Shown here: positions 57,591-64,000 of the stretch, one piece after another
Position numbering within the stretch: position 1 is the stretch's first letter
Layout of the letters: each line of letters starts with the position of its first letter
Assembly: GCA_034336665.1 (NCBI GenBank)
Contig: CM067590.1
Coordinates: 1,204,483 to 1,268,482, forward strand
DNA from: Luscinia megarhynchos
Taxonomy: Eukaryota > Chordata > Aves > Passeriformes > Turdidae
DNA length: 64,000 bases
Direction of reading: 5' to 3'
Translations under genes and position numbers: made by a program
The notes under the pieces: model-generated
Seen by the model: the letters and a program-made list of their open reading frames with translations, nothing else
Database searches by the model: none
What the model was told of the DNA's origin: nothing

Positions 57591-58394
57591 TGCACGAATC
57601 TGGGACAAGTCTCTCCCCTCTGTGCAGGAGCTGGGATCAAAGCTCAGGATGGTTCTGCAGGTTTGCCAGGATAAGAGATGGAAATGATCCCTGCTTTCCT
57701 GGCATCCCTAATGAGCTTTGCTCAGCCCACTTTTTCTGCAGTCACACTCAGCCCTTTGCCTTCGGGCTTCCTGAAAGGAAAATGAGAAGTTTTAGGAAAC
57801 TCAGAATTTGCAAATGTCTCCCATTATCCTTCTAATCTCCCCCACCTGATTAAATCAGAAGATATCTCCCCACTCCATAGGAAACAGATGTGCCTCTTGC
57901 AGGGGGGACATGCAGGAGGAATCCTGAATTTTGGTTAATTTAGAGCCTCCTGGAGATGGGATTTTTGGGGCTACAGCCTTCAGAATTTGGAGTGGTGCCA
58001 GTCAGGAATTTCTGGGGAATTTCTTTCCATTGTTAGTGAGGAGAAACTCAACATCCCTGAGCCGAGAGCTTGGAAAATAACTTTGGAGTGATTTTTGATT
58101 CATCTTTCAGTAGTTTAGAGGTGAAAACACGACTGGGACATGGGATGAGGCTGAGTCTCATTTTGTGAGGGAATGGTGGAGCCCATTCCAAGAATCCATG
58201 GATGGATTTAACTCTTTCTGGAAGGGAAAAATCCTTTTCCTTTTCTCTGACTGCACTTTCTCTTTTCCCCATCTTGGTGGATTTCAGTCTCATCAGTTTT
58301 GTCCACCTGTAACTCTTGGATTTTCAGATTCCTCCTTTTAATTTCTTTTCTTTTTTTTTATTTTTAAAATTTTTTTATTTTTTACAAAACCCTG

Positions 58395-58525
58395 TTTTTG
58401 CTGAAGACACTGAGGGCTTGGAACAACCTGACCCTGTGGAATTTGCCCCTGCCCATGGTGGGAGGTAGAATGGGATCATCTTTAGGCTCCTTCCAACCCA
58501 AACCATCCTGGCATTTGAAATGTCA
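58395..58525 (+). mobile_element. CR1 LINE 3' tail
   Basis: Divergent forward copy with a preserved end (ctccttccaacccaaaccat), next to a T-rich tract at 58340-58385. Confidence 0.75.
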
Positions 58526-58929
58526 GTGCTATTTCTAAAATATCTCCATTTCCCTCTGCACTGGAGGCTCTCAGTGTGTGTCCATCTGTGCATGTGTGGG
58601 TGGTGGTTGCATTTCAGAATTTCCAGCACTGTTTTAGCTCTTATGTTTTTTCCCAAACACCTTCCTCCAGTCTGAGTTCTCCCTCCTGAGGGATCCAGAC
58701 CCCCCTGCAAAGAGCTCTCAGTGGATGAGAGAAGTTGGATAAAAAACCTGAATTAAAACTTCTCTCCCTGGAGGTGATTTAAAGGCTCCTCCAAAGCAGA
58801 AACACTAACAGCAATAATTTGGTTTAGGTATTGGACACATTTTCCACCCTCCACGTGTTGGTGGTGCCAGTGACAAACTGTGGAAAAAAGTCCTGAAGTG
58901 TGAGCCAAGAATTCCCTTCATCATCCTTC

Positions 58930-59585
58930 TGCTAAGGTGCACAATTTATCCTGATTTATCCCCATTTATTCTGATTTATCCCAATTTATCCTGATTTATT
59001 CTGATTTATGCCAAATTTATCTGATTTATTCTAATTTATCCCAAATTTATCCTGATTTATCCTGATTTATTCTGATTTATCCCAAATTTATCCTGATTTA
59101 TCCTGATTTATCCTGATTTATCCTGATTTATTCTGATTTATTCTGATTTATCCCAATTTATCCCGATTTATCCCGATTTCTCCTGATTTATCCTGATTTA
59201 TTTTTATTTATTCTGATTTATTCTGATTTATCCCAATTTATCCCGATTTATCCCGATTTCTCCTGATTTCTCCTGATTTCTCCTGATTTATTTTTATTTA
59301 TTCTGATTTATCCTGATTTATCCTGATTTATCCCAATTTATCCCGATTTATCCCGATTTCTCCTGACTTCTCCTGATTTATTTTTATTTATTCTGATTTA
59401 TCCTGAATTATCCTGATTTATCCCAATTTATCCCGATTTATCCCAAATTTATCCTGATTTATTCTGATTTATCCCCAATTTATCCAGATTTCTCCTGATT
59501 TATCCCGATTTATTCAAATTTATCCAGATTTCTCCCCATTTCTCCCCGTTTCTCCTTATTTATCCCAATTTATCCCAGGGATAAA
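58930..59585. repeat. AT-rich minisatellite (tttatcctga / tttatcccaa)
   Basis: About sixty 10-11-bp units in alternating versions with longer-period order (a block ending ctcctgatttatttttattt recurs). It ends in an A/T tract at 59580-59655. Confidence 0.96.
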
Positions 59586-59923
59586 TTATTTATTATTTAT
59601 AAATTATAAATAAACGATACTATATATTATTTATAAATGCTAAATAAATAATTTTTTTCATCTCAGACACTTCCTCAAGGCGTGTCTCCTCTGAGCCTCT
59701 TGGGAGCACCATTTCCACGTCTGTTTGTGCTGCCTGCCCCAGGGAAGTGACCCAGGGATGTGAGGAGCTGGAGCCCAGAGGTTGGATGGGGCAGCTCTGG
59801 CAGGTGCTGAGCTGCTCCTGAATTAATTAATTCTGGTTAATTAAAGCAGTGATGGGTTGGGAGCATTCCCAGAGCCCTGGGAGGGGACAGACAGGGACAG
59901 TGGCTTGGGCTTAGCCCAGGGGA

Positions 59924-60385
59924 TGTTGAATTAAGGTTTTGTGGGAGCCCTGGCAAGGGTCCCAAAGACCCCTGAGTGAGACCCTGAATTCAAACCCTTG
60001 AGGGAAATTACCAGCACAGAGGGAATGCAAACAAGCCACCAAAATTAGGTTGTTAGAACGAAGATAAATAGACTTTTGGGGATGTTTGTGATAAGGGACA
60101 CGTGGCCAAGATGGAGAATTTGGGGTGTGGGTGCCTCTTCCTCCTTCTCCTCCTGCCATCCATGCTGGGTGACATGCTGGCACTGCCAGATTGGATGGGG
60201 TCAGAGCTGGGCTGTTTAACAAAGTTGTATTGTATTGGAAAATAATTGTAAATCCCCAGTAGGTAATTTAGACTATAAAAGATCAGTCCTGCCTCTCCAG
60301 GCAGATTCTGCCCTGGACGTCTGGCGAGCAGAGCTGTGAGCTGGACAGAGCAATCCTGAGATGAGGGAGAATAAACAGCCATGGA
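59924..60385 (+). mobile_element. Possible solo-LTR-like block
   Basis: A TATA box (tataaaa, 60274-60280) is followed about 90 bp later by AATAAA (60370-60375) in a non-coding block that starts TGTT, which is the layout of an LTR U3-R-U5. No gag or pol sequence flanks it. Boundaries and target-site duplication were not confirmed, so it may equally be a fragment of host sequence. Confidence 0.3.
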
Positions 60386-61069
60386 AACCTCTCAGAACAG
60401 CTCCTGCAGCCTCTCATGGGAAGAGCTGGGCTCAAACCCCTGCATGTCCCCAGAGGTGAGCTCAGGGCTGAGGGACACCTGGGGCTGTGACAAGGTTTTC
60501 TTCCTCCTGAGGAAGCACCGTGGGAGCAGGGGCAGGGCTGGAGCTGTGGGGATGGATTCAGGGAATGTTCCTGGCACTGGGCACGACTTTTCCGGGCTCC
60601 ACTGCCCCATTTCCCCGCTGTCCTCAGAGGGAGCTCGGTGTTTGTGTCCTCTCCCCCAGGGAAGGACCCACCCTGAGCGCAATTTGCATCACAATAAAGT
60701 CCAAAAACCGGGATCAGCTCTGACCAGAAACGCAGCGTCCTTGGGCTGTGAAAAACTGCTGCAGAAACAGCGAGCTCAGCTCCCTGGCTGCTGAGTTTTG
60801 TCTGAACACGGAGGCTGAATACCAGCAGAATAGTTTGTTTTATTTCCAGCTTGCCTGAAACCAGAGATTCCTGGGAGGTTTCCAAGCCAGTCGCTGAACC
60901 CAACTGGATTTTGATTGCTCTGTCGCCTGTGAACCTGAAATTCTGGAGCTGCTCCGGTCCCTGCAGCACTTTGGGTGTCCCAGCTCCTCTCCTGGCATCC
61001 CAGTGACCCTTTCACAATCTCTGTGCCAGGCTGGGGTTTGTATTTGCTGTATTTTTCGACATTCCTGAT

Positions 61070-61230
61070 TTCTCATGGAACGGGTTGGGTTGGAAGGATC
61101 CTGAAGGATCATCAGGGCAGGGACATTTTCCTTTGTCCCTGCTCCAAACCGGGCCTTGGACACTTCCAGGGATCCAGGGACAGCCACAGCTTCTCTGGGA
61201 ATTCCATCCCAAAATCCCACCCATCCCTTC
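61070..61230 (-). mobile_element. CR1 LINE 3' fragment
   Basis: Reverse copy: gggttgggttggaaggatcc to the complement of the ggaattccc block. Confidence 0.8.
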
Positions 61231-62344
61231 CCTCTGGAGTCCTGTCCCTCCATCCTTTATCCCAACCCCTCTCTGCCTGTTGGAACCCCAGCAGGATTCC
61301 TGTGTGGAGCTGAGCCCGGCTCCAGCACAAGGTGGGGAAGCAGCCAAATGCTCGGAATGTGTCCTGGGCTGGAGCAGAGCAGAGCCCGAGCTCAGCTCTG
61401 CACACGGAACGTGCCGGGGCTGGAGGCGGCACCTCCGCACTCCTCAGTTCCAGGAATGTTCTAGGAAGTGGGCAGGAGCCTCAGCCCTTCTTCCCTGCGC
61501 TTTGCTCTCTCAGGGTGCTGCTGTGGCACAGCAGCCCCCGCTGTCCGGGTGGTTTTTTGGGGTTTGGAGCTTCTCTGCTTCCCAATTTCCCCCCCAAGTG
61601 CTTCCCTCCCTTTATCCCCTTCCCTCTCACCCCACCAAAGCTGCTCCCTGCAGCTGGCAGAAAATGGGATTTTCTAGTTAATACCAAAATGAGCTCGGCA
61701 GTGTCCAGCAGAGGAGGGGAGAGGGCAGGGGGAGAGCCAGGAGGGGTGGGATGGACCAGGATGGAGCCAGAGGAGCTGCAGGACAGGAACATCCTGAGGG
61801 AATCAGCAGAGCTGGGATGGGATCTGAGTCCTGCTCCTGCAGCATTAGGAGGGGTCCTTGTGGGATTTCTCTCCTTTTTCCCAGGCAGTGCTGAGAGTTT
61901 GGGGCTTGTTCCAGGCTCTTCTTTGTAGTGATGGGGAAAACATGAGCAGAGTCACTTCCCTGTAACAGGAATCAAAGAGGAGCAGAAAAACCAGCCTTGG
62001 GTGGGTGGGGGACAGAGGTCCTGCAGGAGTTGTCTCCATGGAGTGGCAGTGAGCAGAAATCTCCAGGGACTGATTTTCCAGGTGCTTGGATATCCTCCCT
62101 CTGCTAGTCCAGGTTCCACCTCCCTCCCCAGCCCCTGGGCTCGCACTGGCTTTGTGCCTGGTTTGATTCCTTTCCCTGGGCAATGCACACCCACAGATGA
62201 GTGGCTGGGAAAGTGGATCCAGCCTTTGCTGTGAGAGGAACTTGTGATCCCCTCCAAAATCCCAAATTTTCCTGCTTCACTCCTTCACTCCCCCAGCAGC
62301 TGGAGCCAGCACCAGGCTGGGAACAAGGAATGGGAAAAGGGATG

Positions 62345-62425
62345 CTCAGGAATCTCTGGGGTGGGACTGGATAACCCTTAAAGTCCTTCCCACCCAAACC
62401 ATCCTGGGATCCTGTGATTAATGAT
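62345..62425 (+). mobile_element. CR1 LINE 3' tail
   Basis: Only the last 80 or so bases remain (aaagtccttcccacccaaac, then cctgtgattaatgatcc). Confidence 0.75.
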
Positions 62426-63961
62426 CCAAATGTGCCTTTGTGCCCCACATCCCCTCCCCTGCACCCCAAATCCCTCTGGAAAACACAAAGAGAGCGTGGA
62501 AGAATCCAACTGAAGGGGCTGAAATCGGTTAAGGAGCAAGATTAGATCAAATATTTCTGAGCATCTGGGGCTCCTTGACCACCCCACTGTGGCCCATCCC
62601 TGGCTGTCAGACCCTGAGCATTCCCAGAAGGAGTTAAGGGAGACCTGGGCTGGAGCCAAGACTTTTTGCCGGAAGCTTTATCTTCCCCCCCCAAAAAAGA
62701 TAAAAAAAATCAGATGTCTGGAGCTCTGGACAAGGCATTGTCCTCATAAAACACAGCAAGAACAACAAAACAAGCCCTGCTATTCCCAGCTCTGTAACAA
62801 GCCATAAAATGGGGGGAAAAAAGGCAAAAAAAAAAGGGCCTGGAAATGTAAGAGTTTTATTAAACTGGAACCATGTGTTTCCCATAGTCCCGTCTCCATA
62901 AGCTCTGCACATCCCGTCCATGTTTATGTTCTCCTCGGGGGTGTGAGGGGGTTTTTTCCATGCCTGGGAATGATTAGGAGCCTGGATGAACTCATGTCTC
63001 CTGTGAGCAGCACCAGGAAACCTGCACACACCGGGAGAGGCACCAGCCCTGCAGGGATGGAAACGGTGGGAGAGCAGGGAGGGGGAAAAACAAGGGAAAA
63101 ATGAAAAAAAAAAAGGAAAATTCCAGAGTGGAAAAAGAGAGAGTTGTCCCACGTGGCTCATTGTGGAAAGTGTGTGTGGAAGTGCAGGATTGAGGAGATT
63201 CCCTGGAAATTCCTGAGGGTCTGGAGCAATCCTGCCTCACCCAGGGGTGGCTTAAACACCCCCCATTCCCTCTGGCGTCCCTGAAATGAGGAGGAAATGA
63301 GTTTTTCCCAGGAAAAAGGAGAAGGGGTTTGCCAGGAGCCCTCGGCCTGGCTGGAGATGTTATTGGGCATTTGGAGCTGGGGTGAAGTCTGAATTCAGAT
63401 TGGGCAAAATGCCCGGTTTGGGAAGGAGGATCTCGGGGGAAATGGGGACTGGGATATTTTCAGCTGGAACTGGCAGTGCTGGGGTTGTTCCCCCAGGGGT
63501 GAGCAGCCCTGGGAGGGCTGGGACACACCGGGAGGATCCTCAGGGAGCAGGTGTGGGGACACCTGTGTGCCAGAGAGGGCCATGACATCATGGAGTGACC
63601 TCAGAGATGCCAGAGATTACAAATTCGATTTCACCCGTTTTTCCTGGGCCTGGGCCCATCCCTCCCTCTGCCTTTCCTCCTGCAGGACACCCAGGATTTC
63701 CTGGGCTGCACACCCCAGGCTGCTGGAGCTTGGAAATGCCCTCAAATGGATTTTTCCTATCCCACATTCTCCTTCTCCAGTGATATCCATGCCTGGCAAT
63801 CAAATTATCCCTCAGACTTCCTCTAGTTTTGATAAAGTGGCTCCTTCAGCTTTGCCAGCCCTGGGACCAGGGACTTGGATCCCTTTTGGAGCTTTTACAG
63901 CTCATTCTCTTTTATTATTCCTGTCCAAAACCCATCCAGTTTGGGGTCTACAAATGTTCCC

Positions 63962-64000
63962 AGCAGTGTATTTATATTTATTTATATTTATATATATTTA
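63962..64000. repeat. (TATTTA)n simple repeat at the window edge
   Basis: Alternating tatttat and atatat units, continuing beyond the window. Confidence 0.8.

Larger units (their letters stand above)
60400..64000. other. No gene recognised at the right end
   Basis: Short frames only, with the CR1 fragments listed separately. A minus-strand AATAAA (complement at 62856-62861) could mark the 3' end of a leftward transcript from outside the window, but no coding exon supports it. The last 40 bases are tatttatatt simple repeat. Confidence 0.4.

Noticed and set aside
56398..57835. Hydrophobic ORFs (WLFPSGSFGY type) resembling multi-pass membrane proteins
   Set aside because: The periodicity is that of the minisatellite; the hydrophobicity comes from TTT and GGTTATTT.
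62820..63170. 3'UTR and gene end on the minus strand
   Set aside because: An AATAAA is present, but the 175-codon frame over it has no recognisable domain and no exon structure was found.

Overview
The window is avian, most likely passerine, nuclear DNA from a small GC-rich chromosome (a chicken chr28-type microchromosome). The evidence is about twenty 5'-truncated CR1 LINE tails, short introns, CpG-island promoters, very dense minisatellites and a gene order matching human 19p13.3. Five protein-coding genes are recognisable from exon translations with consistent splice phases. From left to right they are MAP2K2 (minus, 1516-10620), CREB3L3 (plus, 13381-17573), SIRT6 (minus, 18504-25257), ANKRD24 (plus, 36385-45513) and EBI3 (plus, 46436-48368). 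No tRNA, rRNA, CRISPR array or intact transposon ORF was found.

Layout: 1-1515 is a minisatellite followed by the probable MAP2K2 3'UTR. MAP2K2 has eleven coding exons and a G-rich array in intron 6. MAP2K2 and CREB3L3 diverge across a 2.8 kb spacer that holds a CpG island, a repeated GC-box array and a TCTCGCGAGA element. CREB3L3 has nine coding exons and a 1.6 kb GAGCT/GGGCT array in its last intron. CREB3L3 and SIRT6 converge at about 18 kb. SIRT6 has eight exons and a 13-residue repeat in its C-terminal tail. SIRT6 and ANKRD24 are head to head.

A 100-N gap at 34826-34925 separates two versions of the same 9-10 kb: 25644-34825 (copy A) and 34926 to about 44960 (copy B). Copy B carries an almost intact ANKRD24. 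Copy A carries the same exons but deteriorates steadily towards the gap until it cannot be translated. I read this as two overlapping contig ends that were not merged, not as a biological duplication.

EBI3 follows ANKRD24 and is predicted with an extra Ig-like exon ahead of its two fibronectin domains. From 48.5 kb to the end there is an orphan CpG island at 48.62-49.07 kb, then lower-GC DNA with CR1 fragments, three large arrays (54.3-55.0, 56.6-57.6 and 58.9-59.6 kb) and one LTR-like block. I recognise no gene there.

The genes are a conserved linkage group rather than an operon: MAP2K2 is a MAPK-cascade kinase, CREB3L3 an ER-tethered hepatic/intestinal transcription factor, SIRT6 a chromatin deacylase, ANKRD24 an ankyrin/coiled-coil cytoskeletal protein and EBI3 the beta subunit of IL-27/IL-35. 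Two coding frameshifts (MAP2K2 exon 2 and ANKRD24 exon 16) look like residual long-read indel errors.
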